Part shown: one piece after another, positions 17,904-26,576 of the stretch
How positions within the stretch are numbered: the first letter of the stretch is position 1
How the letters are laid out: each line of letters starts with the position of its first letter
Assembly (NCBI RefSeq): GCF_017104965.1
Contig: NZ_JAAGPR010000001.1
Coordinates: 558,001 to 622,000, forward strand
Length of the DNA: 64,000 nt
Direction: 5' to 3'
From: Paraburkholderia sp. Ac-20340
GTDB taxonomy: Bacteria; Pseudomonadota; Gammaproteobacteria; Burkholderiales; Burkholderiaceae
Translations under genes and position numbers: made by a program
The notes under the pieces: generated by a model
The model's input: the letters and a program-made list of their open reading frames with translations, nothing else
What the model was told of the DNA's origin: nothing
Database searches by the model: none

Positions 17904-18815
17904 CTATCCATTACGGCGCGGCTGTTTTTGACGCTCATCGAGCAACGGTGCCGGGCGCTGGCTTTGCGTGCGGCTCGTCATCGCCATGGCAATGCCGCCA
18001 AGAATTGCCGCCGATGCCAAAACGAGGCGCATCGTGATCGCCTCCGAAAGCAGCAATACCGCGCCAAACGCGGCAATCGGCGGTACGGAAAGCTGCACTG
18101 TTGCGGCGCGCATGGCTGAGAGGCCTTTGAGCGCGGCATACCAGATCACGTAACCGATCCCCGATGTCACCGCGCCGGAAGTGATCGCCAGCGCGATACC
18201 GGCGGGCGTGGCGTGAGAACGGCCCAGTAAAAACAGGCTCAGCACCAGCGCCAACGGCGCCGCGCGCAAGAAATTAGCCGCCGTGGCCGCCAGCGGATTC
18301 GCCACGCCACGGCCGCGCAGCGAATACACGCCCCAGCACACGCCTGCCACGCTCATTAGCGCGGCGCCCACCGAAGTGGGCGCGGTAATGCCAGGCGAAA
18401 CCAGATAGATGAGACCCGCAAGCGCGAGCACGAGACCCAGCCACGCGGGTGTCGCGAACTGCTCGCCCGCATGCAGACCGGCCGCGAACATCGTCAATTG
18501 CACCGCGCCGAACAGAATCAAAGCGCCCGTGCTCGCGCTCACCGTCACATACGCAAACGAGAAAAATGCCACGTAGCCAAACAACATGACAGCGGCGAGC
18601 CAGTCGCCTTTCGCGGGCAGCGTGCGGGCCGCGTTCGCGCGCGCGAGTATCAGCAGCATGACCGCACCGGAAACCAGCCGGATACTGGAAAAACTGGCGG
18701 CGTCGATGCTGCCGTGCTGCAAAGCCAGCCGGCACAACAGCGAGTTGGAAGCGAATGCCACCATCGTGACGCTGGTGAGCAACACGGTGCGCGCGGCGGG
18801 TTGAAGAGGGTCCAT
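17904..18815 (-). CDS. EamA/DMT-family transporter
   Basis: A 303-residue membrane protein with ten predicted helices in two homologous EamA halves, typical of drug/metabolite exporters such as RhtA and YdcZ relatives. Recognisable blocks are FASNSLLCRLALQ near the start, ASFSSIRLVSGAVMLL in helix 2 and SVPPIAAFGAVLLLSEAIT in the second half. I chose the ATG giving MDPLQPA; a reading from 18872 would overlap the DUF2182 gene and add non-hydrophobic residues. The last ~20 residues are a polar, Arg/Gln-rich tail. It is downstream of the DUF2182/DUF1326 pair on the same strand, with about 37 bases between, so it may be co-transcribed. Substrate unknown. Confidence 0.82.
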   Translation of the reverse strand: MDPLQPAARTVLLTSVTMVAFASNSLLCRLALQHGSIDAASFSSIRLVSGAVMLLILARANAARTLPAKGDWLAAVMLFGYVAFFSFAYVTVSASTGALILFGAVQLTMFAAGLHAGEQFATPAWLGLVLALAGLIYLVSPGITAPTSVGAALMSVAGVCWGVYSLRGRGVANPLAATAANFLRAAPLALVLSLFLLGRSHATPAGIALAITSGAVTSGIGYVIWYAALKGLSAMRAATVQLSVPPIAAFGAVLLLSEAITMRLVLASAAILGGIAMAMTSRTQSQRPAPLLDERQKQPRRNG

Positions 18816-18852
18816 ATCCGCACTCAGGCATCGAAGATTGAATAGAAGCGCA

Positions 18853-19644
18853 TCAGGCATGGCTCGCGACAATGCATGCCGCCCAGATCAGCAGCACGGC
18901 TCCCAGCGGTGCGCCAAGCCGCTGTCCCCAGGCGAAGTTCTTCTCGATCGCCATGACGCACGCGAGCACCAGCATCCAGCCGAGACTGCCGGTGCCGACC
19001 ACGAACATCAGCAACATCAACGCCCAGCAGCACCCGACGCAAAACAGCCCGTGATGCCAGCCTAACGAAAGCGCCTCGCGACCAGGCGCTGCGCCATGCC
19101 AATGACCGATCACGAAACCCAGCGGCATGCGGCACTTCTCCAGACACCGATGTTTAAGTTGGCTGAACTGAAACGCACCGGCACTCGCAAGCGTCACGGC
19201 ACCGATCAACCAGCCGTTGCCGATCATCGCCGGGACGCGCGCGACGCCTTCCAGCAGCAGCGCGTGCAATCCATGCGCCAGCAGCCCGAAGGCGCTCCAC
19301 GCCGCGATATAGCCGAGGTAAAGCATCGACAGCACACGCGAGCGGTCAGGCCGCCCCGCGACGATACGCTCGACCGCGTTGAACAGCGCCAGCGTGGTCG
19401 GCAGCATCATGGCCATGATCATCAGCGTCCACGAGAGCGCGTACAGCACGGCTTGCAGGACCGGCGAGCCGCCCGGAATGGCGCGGCATAGCGCGGCAGC
19501 GGGCCCAGCGGCAAGCGGCTCGCCATGCTCCAGATAACGCCCGTACGGACTGCGCGCCCAGAGCCACAAGGTCAGCCACGCGAGCAGCACCATCGCGCCG
19601 AGCACGGGCACGAAAATGCGCCGATGTCGCGCAGTGTCGGGCAT
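18853..19644 (-). CDS. DUF2182 membrane protein
   Basis: A 263-residue polytopic membrane protein of family DUF2182, described as a predicted metal-binding integral membrane protein. It has about six to seven hydrophobic segments and the family signature around KHRCLEKCRMPLGF, with two cysteines spaced by three residues, plus MMLPTTLALF in the second helix and GCCWALMLLMFVVG near the end. Such proteins are very often encoded beside a DUF1326 protein, as here (the DUF1326 gene lies just upstream on the same strand). The pair has no established activity; a copper- or thiol-linked role has been suggested by their cysteines, but that is inference. Length is normal and the gene looks intact. Confidence 0.85.
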   Translation of the reverse strand: MPDTARHRRIFVPVLGAMVLLAWLTLWLWARSPYGRYLEHGEPLAAGPAAALCRAIPGGSPVLQAVLYALSWTLMIMAMMLPTTLALFNAVERIVAGRPDRSRVLSMLYLGYIAAWSAFGLLAHGLHALLLEGVARVPAMIGNGWLIGAVTLASAGAFQFSQLKHRCLEKCRMPLGFVIGHWHGAAPGREALSLGWHHGLFCVGCCWALMLLMFVVGTGSLGWMLVLACVMAIEKNFAWGQRLGAPLGAVLLIWAACIVASHA

Positions 19645-19680
19645 GGTCGACCCGCGCGATGCGCGCGAATCACACGCTCG

Positions 19681-20283
19681 TCAAGAATCGAAACGGAACG
19701 TGCTTTGCAATGCGTTATGGTCCTTCAGACTCATATCGATGCCCAGCGCCGCATTCTTCGAACGATAAAGCGGCGCCTTGCCGACGAATACCGGCGCACC
19801 CGGAACCGTGGAAAACACCGTATCCGACAAGGTCGTCTTTGCACCCGAGGGCCCCATGTAAGGCTCCAGATCCGCGTGATAATCCTGGCCGATCTTGAGC
19901 GTACCCTTGCCGCCCACCACATCGAACTGGATCGGCGCGCGCTCGACGGACACCACCGTGCCGATCAGCTTCGCGAGATCGGCAATCGGGCCGCCCGCCT
20001 TGCCCGTGTAGACCTCGAGCAACGCGTCTTCCTGTTCCTTCGTGGCATCGTCGTTGAGATAGATCGCGACGGCCCAGTTGCCCTGCAATACGTTGCCCGG
20101 AATATTGCACACGGCGGCCAGCGTGCAGCCGGCGACATCGACGCCTTCGATCGCACCCTGATCGAAATGCCAGGCCACGATCGACTGGCAGGTTCCGAAA
20201 TCGGGATCTTCGCCAATCCAGCACGGACACAGCACGCGACAGTTGCAAACCTCCAGCAGACGGCCTTCAAGGTGATAGCTCAT
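19681..20283 (-). CDS. DUF1326 protein
   Basis: A 200-residue soluble protein of family DUF1326. The N-terminus is MSYHLEGRLLEVCNCRVLCP followed by CW and a later FGTC, so five cysteines cluster in the first 33 residues, and GVDVAGCTLAA follows. This arrangement is the family hallmark and suggests metal or thiol chemistry, though no member has a proven reaction known to me. The ATG at 20283 is preceded by GGAGG at seven bases, which decides the start; the frame stays open further upstream but is not family-like. It is the first gene of a probable DUF1326-DUF2182-EamA transcript. No signal peptide. Confidence 0.85.
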   Translation of the reverse strand: MSYHLEGRLLEVCNCRVLCPCWIGEDPDFGTCQSIVAWHFDQGAIEGVDVAGCTLAAVCNIPGNVLQGNWAVAIYLNDDATKEQEDALLEVYTGKAGGPIADLAKLIGTVVSVERAPIQFDVVGGKGTLKIGQDYHADLEPYMGPSGAKTTLSDTVFSTVPGAPVFVGKAPLYRSKNAALGIDMSLKDHNALQSTFRFDS

Positions 20284-20616
20284 GGTTGCCTCCGTTGGGC
20301 ACTGTCGACAGGACGGACGGCCGCCGGTAGCCCATCGCTCGTAGCCAATGGCCGGTAGCAGTCGAAAAAGGAAATGGCGCGACGAAAAGAGAAAATGTAG
20401 ACGGAGAACTGAGTGAATCGCTGAAGCGGGCGTGAGCGCGCGGCAAGGCAAAAATTGCGTATCGCCTTATATTGTAGAAAGCCGCAATGGGGATGCAAGG
20501 CGATTGCAGACGCCTGCACAAATTTGTTTTAAAAGGCGCGCCTTGAAAAGCGCGCATGAAGAATGTGACAGCCGGGCGCGGCCAGTAGTCAGGCAAATAC
20601 GGTCAGACAAATACGG
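20284..20616. other. 333 bp intergenic region with candidate promoter and short repeats
   Basis: Lies between the DUF1326 start and the stop of the LysR gene upstream. On the minus strand TTGCAT (20493-20498) and TACAAT (20471-20476) are 16 bases apart and could be a sigma-70 promoter for the DUF1326 transcript, leaving a leader of about 180 bases. The palindrome AAGGCGCGCCTT lies near 20535-20546. A perfect 14-base tandem duplication (CAAATACGGTCAGA twice, 20594-20621) overlaps the end of the LysR gene. I see no gene or RNA here. Confidence 0.4.
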
Positions 20617-21600
20617 TCAGACGAATTCGTCGTAGATAAGACCTGCTGGCGAGCGCGAGCGCTCGTCGGCCATCAGTTTGCCGCTCAATCGCTGGATAAA
20701 ATCCTGCGCCGTGGCCGTCAGCAGATCCTCGCTCGAATACGCCAGATACACGCCGGAGCGCGGCAATGGTTCGTCGACGTCGAGCAGAATCACACTCCCC
20801 GCGCGTTCGCGCTCGGCCAGATAAGGCCGCGCGAGCGAGGTCCACACGGCGACCGCTTCCATCCGCATCGCCAGATCCAGATAGAGATTCATCGAGCTGC
20901 AGCGCAGCGTCTGTTTCGGCAACGGCAGTCCATAGCGGCCGAAGAACGTGGCGACAAAACCCGCGTCGTCTTCAGGCGCATCGAGCACGATCCAGGGCAG
21001 CGCGTGAATCTCCGTCACGTTCATGGTGCGCTTGCCGCGCCAGCTCGCGGGAATCGACAGCACCACATCGAGTTCATAGAGCCGAACCCATTCGAACGCC
21101 GTCGTGCGCGGCTCGCGATACTGCGTGAAAACGCCGACGTCGATCGTGCCGTCGTCGAGACCATCGGCGATATTTTCCGCACGCCATTCGATGACTTCGG
21201 GCCGCACGCCGGGTCGCGCCGCCACCAGTTCCAGCAGCGTATCGGCGAGTGCGCGCGTCGAGGCGGGCGGCGTCACGGCGATCCGCAACTGCCCCGCCAG
21301 TTCGCCGCGCGCGGCAGCGGCATCTTCGAGAATGCGGCCCACTTCGCGCTGCACGACCTGGCTGCGCTTGAGCACCTGATGCGCGAACGGCGTGAGGCTT
21401 GCGCCGCGCGCCGAACGCGTGAGCAGCGGCAAGCCCAGTTCGATTTCCAGCTCGCGAATCGACCGGCTGATCGCGGGCTGGGTGAGGAACAGGCGGCGCG
21501 CCGCTTCGTGGAGGCTTTTCGCCTCGGCGATGGCGCGCAGCGCCTCGAGTTGTCGCAGCTTCAAGGTAACCCCGCTCGATGATCGGTCACGGGGCAGCAT
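20617..21600 (-). CDS. LysR-family transcriptional regulator
   Basis: A regulator of the LysR family, 327 residues from the ATG used. The helix-turn-helix is in KLRQLEALRAIAEAKSLHEA to ISRSIRELEIELGLPLL, followed by an effector-binding domain with LRIAVTPPASTRALADTLLE. The start is doubtful: the first twelve codons are not LysR-like, and a TTG at 21564 (preceded by GGGGTT) would give the standard N-terminus LKLRQLEALR. It lies upstream of, and on the same strand as, nothing obvious; the amidohydrolase, porin and MHS transporter genes that precede it in transcription order are on the same strand and end 63 bases before it. It is the probable regulator of that set. Confidence 0.88.
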   Translation of the reverse strand: MLPRDRSSSGVTLKLRQLEALRAIAEAKSLHEAARRLFLTQPAISRSIRELEIELGLPLLTRSARGASLTPFAHQVLKRSQVVQREVGRILEDAAAARGELAGQLRIAVTPPASTRALADTLLELVAARPGVRPEVIEWRAENIADGLDDGTIDVGVFTQYREPRTTAFEWVRLYELDVVLSIPASWRGKRTMNVTEIHALPWIVLDAPEDDAGFVATFFGRYGLPLPKQTLRCSSMNLYLDLAMRMEAVAVWTSLARPYLAERERAGSVILLDVDEPLPRSGVYLAYSSEDLLTATAQDFIQRLSGKLMADERSRSPAGLIYDEFV

Positions 21601-21663
21601 AACAAGCCATAAAGCCGTTGCGCTCAGTTTGCTTTAGTTCGCTTCAATTTGCTTCGGTTCGCG

Positions 21664-23088
21664 TCAGGCCGCACGCGGCAACGGCGGCTCGACATCTTGC
21701 GGAATCGGGCACACGTAGGGCTCGGTCGCGAGACGCTCGCTCAGTTCCGTGCGCGCGGCCGCCAGCAGCAGCGGATTCGAGAACAGTTCGAGCGCCGTCG
21801 CCGCCATGGTTTTCGACGCCAGCACCATGCCCTTGTGCGCAATCGCGCTCTTGCCCTGCGCGACCCACTGCCATGAATGCGGCGAGGTGCCGAATGCAAA
21901 GCACGCAGTCATGCACTGCACGGTGGGCGTCACCCAGCTCACATCGCCGACATCGGTCGAGCCATGCATCTGCGAGGGACGATCGTTATCGAGCGAGTCG
22001 ATGCGGTCGAATAGCGCTTTGGGCTCTCGCCACGCGGCTTGCAGCATGCGGCCCGCCATTTCGATCTCGTCGGGGCGTGTGGTGCGATGCATCGAATCGG
22101 CGAAATCGCGTTCCTGGCGCGTATAAGCCGGCGCGCCCAATTCCGCGAGTTTCGCCTGCATCAACTCATTGAGCGTGTGATTGCGCAGCAGGTTCGAGCA
22201 CGCGGAATGCACCTCGATTTCAAGCTGGCAATCGGTCATCAACGCAGCGCCGCGCGCGATGTTGCACACGCGCTCGTAAAGCTCCTTGACGTCGCGATTG
22301 CGCGGCGCGCGAATCATATAGAGCGCGCTCGCATTGGGCTGCACGACATTGGGCGCGATACCGCCTGAATCCGTGATCGCGTAATGCACGCGCGCGTCGG
22401 GCAACATATGTTCGCGCAGGAAATTCGTGCCGATATTCATGAGTTCGAGCGCATCGAGCGCACTGCGACCGAGATGCGGCGACGCGCCCGCATGAGCAGC
22501 CACGCCCTTGAAGCGGAAATACGCCTGTTTTACGGCCAGGCTTTCCAGATTCATGATCGTATTGGCCACGCCGGGATGCCATGTGATGGCCGCGGACACA
22601 TCGTCGAACAGCCCCGCGCGCGTCATATAGGTTTTGCCCCAGCCGCCTTCTTCCGCGGGACAGCCATAGAAACGCACCGTGCCTTCGATACCGGCACGCG
22701 CGAGCGCGTCCTTGACCGCAACCGCTGCAAGATGCGCGGCCGTACCCAGCAGATGATGGCCGCAGCCATGACCGTTGCCATTGGCAATCTCGCTCGACGG
22801 GCAGCACGACAGCGCAAGGCTTTCCTGGCTCAGCCCGGAAAGCGCATCGAATTCGCCGAGAATGGCAATCACCGGGCCGCCCGAGCCCGCTTCCGCGACA
22901 AACGCAGTCGGAATGCCTGCCACGCCTTCGCGCACGCGAAAGCCCTCGCTTTTCAGCAAGGCGATATGTGCGGCCGCCGATTGCTGCTCGTGATAGCCAA
23001 GTTCCGCGTATTGCCAGATATCGTCGGATAGCGTGACGTAGCGTTGCTTGCTGCTTTCGATGAAATCGTCGACAAGCTCGATCGACAT
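21664..23088 (-). CDS. M20-family amidohydrolase, AbgB-like
   Basis: A 474-residue metal-dependent amidohydrolase of the M20D branch, closest in layout to AbgB, the p-aminobenzoyl-glutamate hydrolase subunit. Metal-binding blocks visible are GNGHGCGHHLLG, CPAEEGGWGK (with the catalytic Glu) and TWHPG; GVAAHAGASPHLGRSALDA is the dimerisation-domain start, and MHGSTDVGDVSW near residue 395 supplies the last ligand region. It probably cleaves an N-acyl or amide bond of an imported amino-acid conjugate in the cytoplasm. It is followed by LysR and preceded by porin and MHS transporter genes, so uptake and hydrolysis are encoded together. No AbgA partner is present, which argues against strict p-aminobenzoyl-glutamate hydrolysis. 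Confidence 0.85.
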   Translation of the reverse strand: MSIELVDDFIESSKQRYVTLSDDIWQYAELGYHEQQSAAAHIALLKSEGFRVREGVAGIPTAFVAEAGSGGPVIAILGEFDALSGLSQESLALSCCPSSEIANGNGHGCGHHLLGTAAHLAAVAVKDALARAGIEGTVRFYGCPAEEGGWGKTYMTRAGLFDDVSAAITWHPGVANTIMNLESLAVKQAYFRFKGVAAHAGASPHLGRSALDALELMNIGTNFLREHMLPDARVHYAITDSGGIAPNVVQPNASALYMIRAPRNRDVKELYERVCNIARGAALMTDCQLEIEVHSACSNLLRNHTLNELMQAKLAELGAPAYTRQERDFADSMHRTTRPDEIEMAGRMLQAAWREPKALFDRIDSLDNDRPSQMHGSTDVGDVSWVTPTVQCMTACFAFGTSPHSWQWVAQGKSAIAHKGMVLASKTMAATALELFSNPLLLAAARTELSERLATEPYVCPIPQDVEPPLPRAA

Positions 23089-23148
23089 GGTGCGCTCCTG
23101 ATAGTGAAGATTGATTTATTGATGCCTGGTTGTGCTACGCGTTCTTTT

Positions 23149-24366
23149 TCAGAACGTATGCGTCATGCCCAGCGTGATGCTCGAGAACGTGCGGCCCGGT
23201 GCTGCGGATGGCGAGCCGCTGTCGTAGTTGTAAGTGATGCTCGAATGCGGACCGTTTCGCATCACGCCCACGCGGCCGTAAAGCGAAGTGCGCTTCGAAA
23301 GAAAATGATCGATACCGACGGTGCCGCCGTAAGCGTAGTCGCCCGAAATCGTCGTATCGCGCATCGCAGCGGAAGCGCGCACGAGATCGACGCCCCACCA
23401 CTTCTGCACGCCCAGCAGATAAAGATTCGCAATCGCACTCGTTTGCGCCTGCGGCACGTAGCGGATATACGCACCCTGCGCGATAAACGGCCCGACATCG
23501 AACATCACGCTCGCGAGATAGGTGTCGGTGCGTTTGCCCGGCGCATCGTTGGCCGTGCTGCTGCAATCGCCCGACATGCCCGGATCGCACCAGCCCTGCC
23601 CGAACGCCGCCGAAATAATCACGCGACGCCCGGAATAGGAGACCATCGCCGAGCGCTGATGCACGGCCGGTCCCACTTCCTGGTCCTGCTTGAACGAGTA
23701 GCTCAGGTCGATACCGAAGTGGCCGACACGTGGCGAGATATAACGAATCGTGTTCGGCAGACGACCGAGTGCATCGCTGTTCGCGCCGGTGCCCAGATCG
23801 GAAGTGGCCAGCAAATACGTATAGGCGGATTCGTGCGCCGGGCCGAGAAACGGGTCGGCGCCCAATGCCGCCGCGCCGCCCGAGGTGTATTGGCGGCCAA
23901 ACGTGAGTTGTCCATAGAACGGATTCTGCATACCCACATACGATGCGCGATTGAACATCGACGTCGAATCCTGCGTCGTGCCAGTGTTCGCCATAAAGCC
24001 ATTTTCAAGCCGGAATAACGCGCTCCAGTTATTGCCCAGATATTCCTGGCCGTAGAGGCCGAATTTCGACGTCAGCGCCCCGCCCGACTGCACGCGCACG
24101 ACGCCCTGCGAGCCGCCGCGCGTGTAGTTGAGGCCTTCATCCACGGTGCCGTAGAGCGTCACGAAGGTGCGTTGCGGCGCGACGCCGAGTGTCTGCGGCC
24201 CGAGTCCCGATCCCCAGAACGCAAAGGTCGATTGCATCTGCGATCCGGCCGTGCTGGCCGTGGTGGAGGCAGCGTCGGAAGGCGCACCCGGCGAGACTTC
24301 GGCGAGTGCGTGCAGGCAGGTGCCCGTGGAAAGCGCGGCAACAAGCGCGCGCAAAGTGCATTTCAT
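23149..24366 (-). CDS. outer-membrane porin with N-terminal extension
   Basis: A 405-residue Gram-negative porin. After a signal peptide (MKCTLRALVAALSTGTCLHA, cleavage near ALA) there are about 45 residues rich in Ser, Thr, Ala and Gly (SDAASTTASTAGSQ and onward) before the first barrel strand VTLYGTVDEGLNY; in ordinary porins that strand follows the signal peptide at once. The remaining chain shows the usual alternating strands, the FGRQYTSGG loop region and a terminal Phe (GMTHTF). Two cysteines in GWCDPGMSGDC may form a loop disulfide. It lies between the AbgB-like hydrolase and the MHS transporter, so it probably serves uptake of their substrate through the outer membrane. Confidence 0.88.
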   Translation of the reverse strand: MKCTLRALVAALSTGTCLHALAEVSPGAPSDAASTTASTAGSQMQSTFAFWGSGLGPQTLGVAPQRTFVTLYGTVDEGLNYTRGGSQGVVRVQSGGALTSKFGLYGQEYLGNNWSALFRLENGFMANTGTTQDSTSMFNRASYVGMQNPFYGQLTFGRQYTSGGAAALGADPFLGPAHESAYTYLLATSDLGTGANSDALGRLPNTIRYISPRVGHFGIDLSYSFKQDQEVGPAVHQRSAMVSYSGRRVIISAAFGQGWCDPGMSGDCSSTANDAPGKRTDTYLASVMFDVGPFIAQGAYIRYVPQAQTSAIANLYLLGVQKWWGVDLVRASAAMRDTTISGDYAYGGTVGIDHFLSKRTSLYGRVGVMRNGPHSSITYNYDSGSPSAAPGRTFSSITLGMTHTF

Positions 24367-24527
24367 TCGGAAGCTCCGCTGGCGTGGGGTCGTTAAAAAT
24401 TCGAATGTCGGGACGAGCGGTGTCCCGCCGCCCGCATTTCGCGAGCGCGCGACACAGCTACGTTCAGGAATCGTCAGTGCAGCGGAAGGCGCGGCGTTTC
24501 GCTGGCATCAGCGCGCCGCGCGGAGTG

Positions 24528-25835
24528 TCATGAAGCGCGTGTACGCGTCTCGGGCAGGCTGGAAATGGCGCAGACGGTGATAAAACCGCAAACCACCATA
24601 TAGAGCGCGAGCGACATCGGGTTGCCGGTTTTGGCAAGCAGCCAGGTCACGATCAGTTGCGCCGTACCGCCGAACAAGGCCACGGCGATGCTGTAAATCA
24701 CGGACAATCCGCTCGCGCGTACGCGCGCCGGGAACATCTCCATGAGCAGGAGCAGCAGATGCGCGCCGCCCAGGCTGCTGATCGCCGTCAGCACCGCGAC
24801 AATCGCGAGGGCCAGCGGCACGCCCGGATGCGATGTCATGAGCGCGATCGCCGGATAGATCAACAGCGCGGTGAGCACGACCGAAGTCAGCGCCATCGGC
24901 TTGCGTGAACGCATGCGGTCGGCCAGCAGGCCCGATACGATGCACATCACGGCCATGGTCGCGCCGGAGACGCAACCCGCCATCAGCGAAAGCGATGCGG
25001 GCAGATGCAGCACACGCACCAGAAACGTCGGCATGAAGAACACGATCAGATACATGCCCACCGTGCCGGATACGATCGACAGGACGCCACGCACGATCTT
25101 GCTCTTGTGCGAGGAAAAGAGTTCGGTGAGCGGTTGCGCTTCGCTGCTGCTCTCGCGTTCGAGCGTTTCGTCCAGATGCGAGCGGATATAAAGGCCAACC
25201 GGCGCGATCAACAGGCCGAGCAGAAACGGCACGCGCCAGCCCCAGCTTTCGAGCGCGGCCGCGTCGAGGCTTGCATACAGCACCGCGCCGCTGAGCGCGC
25301 CGAGCACCGCCGCGAAGCCCTGGCTGGCGCCTTGCCAGCCGATCCGGAAGCCACGGCTGCCGAAGCCGCCCGACTCCATCAGCATCGAAGTGGAGGCACC
25401 AATTTCGCCGCCCAGCGAAAAGCCCTGCACCATGCGCGCGCCGACCACCACGAGCGAGCCCCACGTACCCGCGCTGGCATAAGTTGGCGCGAACGCGAGG
25501 CCAAGCGTGCCGACGACCATCAAGGCGATGGTGAGCGTCATCGCCGCCTTGCGCCCGCGCCGGTCCGCGAAACTGCCGATCACCAGCGCGCCGAGCGGAC
25601 GCATGACGAAGCCGATGCCAAACGTGCCGACCGCCAGCAGCAGCGAGCCGTAAGCGCTATCGGTGGGAAAGAACAGCTTGCCGATCAGCATCGCAAAGAA
25701 GCTGTACACCGTGAAGTCGTACATTTCCAGCGCATTGCCGATCGAACAGGCGGCGATCGTCCGCACGTTGCGACTGGCCGGTGTGGCGCGTGAGGGTGCG
25801 TCGGCTGGCGCGGCGGGCAGAATCACAGGGTTCAT
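24528..25835 (-). CDS. MFS transporter, metabolite:H+ symporter (MHS) type
   Basis: A 435-residue, twelve-helix carrier of the metabolite:H+ symporter branch (ProP, KgtP, ShiA relatives). Family features are SIGNALEMYDFTVYSFFAML in helix 1, GIGFVMRPLGALVIGSFADRRGRK before helix 3 (the sugar-porter-like motif) and RMVQGFSLGGEIGASTSMLM in helix 4. These proteins import organic acids or zwitterions with protons. It is the first gene of the minus-strand set porin-amidohydrolase-LysR and probably imports the conjugate hydrolysed by the amidohydrolase. Length is normal; the ATG gives an acceptable cytoplasmic N-terminus. Substrate unknown. Confidence 0.88.
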   Translation of the reverse strand: MNPVILPAAPADAPSRATPASRNVRTIAACSIGNALEMYDFTVYSFFAMLIGKLFFPTDSAYGSLLLAVGTFGIGFVMRPLGALVIGSFADRRGRKAAMTLTIALMVVGTLGLAFAPTYASAGTWGSLVVVGARMVQGFSLGGEIGASTSMLMESGGFGSRGFRIGWQGASQGFAAVLGALSGAVLYASLDAAALESWGWRVPFLLGLLIAPVGLYIRSHLDETLERESSSEAQPLTELFSSHKSKIVRGVLSIVSGTVGMYLIVFFMPTFLVRVLHLPASLSLMAGCVSGATMAVMCIVSGLLADRMRSRKPMALTSVVLTALLIYPAIALMTSHPGVPLALAIVAVLTAISSLGGAHLLLLLMEMFPARVRASGLSVIYSIAVALFGGTAQLIVTWLLAKTGNPMSLALYMVVCGFITVCAISSLPETRTRAS

Positions 25836-25992
25836 AAAAGCGCTCCGGCGTAGACGTTGATGAAGGTGTGATTGAGTATTCGTTCATCAAAAATATCCGC
25901 CAAATCACTTTTTCTTAGCGTGATAACTTTTCCTTATCGCGGTTGACCAACGCAATAGCGATTAAACAGAAGGCGCTCGCCAGCGCAAGTCG

Positions 25993-26023
25993 AAAAAAAT
26001 CCGCGCCGTTTTGGGGCGCGGAT
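25993..26023 (-). terminator. rho-independent terminator of the allantoin-pathway operon
   Basis: Read on the minus strand, ATCCGCGCC and its complement form a perfect nine-base stem with a seven-base loop, followed by seven T residues. It starts 37 bases after the stop codon of the ureidoglycolate lyase gene, the expected place for the end of the dctA-like/alc/allA transcript. Confidence 0.88.
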
Positions 26024-26059
26024 TCATGGGGTGACTGCAGTCGTGATTCGAGTGATGAT

Positions 26060-26563
26060 TCAACGCGGTTCGGCAAGCTCCCACGCGATCGCCAGATCGG
26101 TTTCATCGCAATTCGGCTGCGTGCCGCTGCGATCGATCACGAGGAAGTCGCTCACGCGGTCGAAAGCGAGCAAGGGATGGTGCCAGACGCCTTTTGCATA
26201 ATTCACGCCCTGCGTGCCGTCCACCCAGAACGCACGCAGTTGCGTGGCATCGAGTTCGCCTGCGGGCGCCACGACTACGGCATAACGCGTGGGCGCGAGC
26301 GGCACGAACGCCTGACTGCCGAGCGGATGCCGCTCCATCATCGTGATCGCCACGGGCCATGTGCGCGGCTGCGCGCGAAACACGCTGACGAGCGGCCGGC
26401 CGCCCGCTTCGCCCACGTCGATATGTGCGAGGTCGTGAAAGCGTTCGGTCGTGCCGCCATTGATCGGAAAATGGCGCGCGCCGTCGAGTTCGATCACATC
26501 GCCAAACGGCGCGAACGCTTCACGCGTGAGCGGTTCCAGTTGCAAGGCCTGTACGGTTTGCAT
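26060..26563 (-). CDS. allA: ureidoglycolate lyase
   Basis: A 167-residue cupin-fold enzyme that splits ureidoglycolate to glyoxylate and urea, the last step in the allantoate branch of purine breakdown. It shows [14 protein letters not shown] near the N-terminus, [13 protein letters not shown] and the [10 protein letters not shown] block that carries the family histidines. The length is typical. The chosen ATG has CGGAGA eight bases upstream; a longer reading to 26668 would run into the allantoicase gene. It follows the allantoicase gene by 13 bases on the same strand, so the two last steps (allantoate to ureidoglycolate, ureidoglycolate to glyoxylate) are made from one transcript. Confidence 0.93.
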   Translation of the reverse strand: MQTVQALQLEPLTREAFAPFGDVIELDGARHFPINGGTTERFHDLAHIDVGEAGGRPLVSVFRAQPRTWPVAITMMERHPLGSQAFVPLAPTRYAVVVAPAGELDATQLRAFWVDGTQGVNYAKGVWHHPLLAFDRVSDFLVIDRSGTQPNCDETDLAIAWELAEPR

Positions 26564-26576
26564 GGCACGTCTCCGT

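Noticed and set aside
17729..17938. 69-residue frame on the minus strand in the gap before the EamA gene
   Set aside because: It overlaps the end of the EamA gene in another frame, lacks a ribosome site and has no recognisable sequence.
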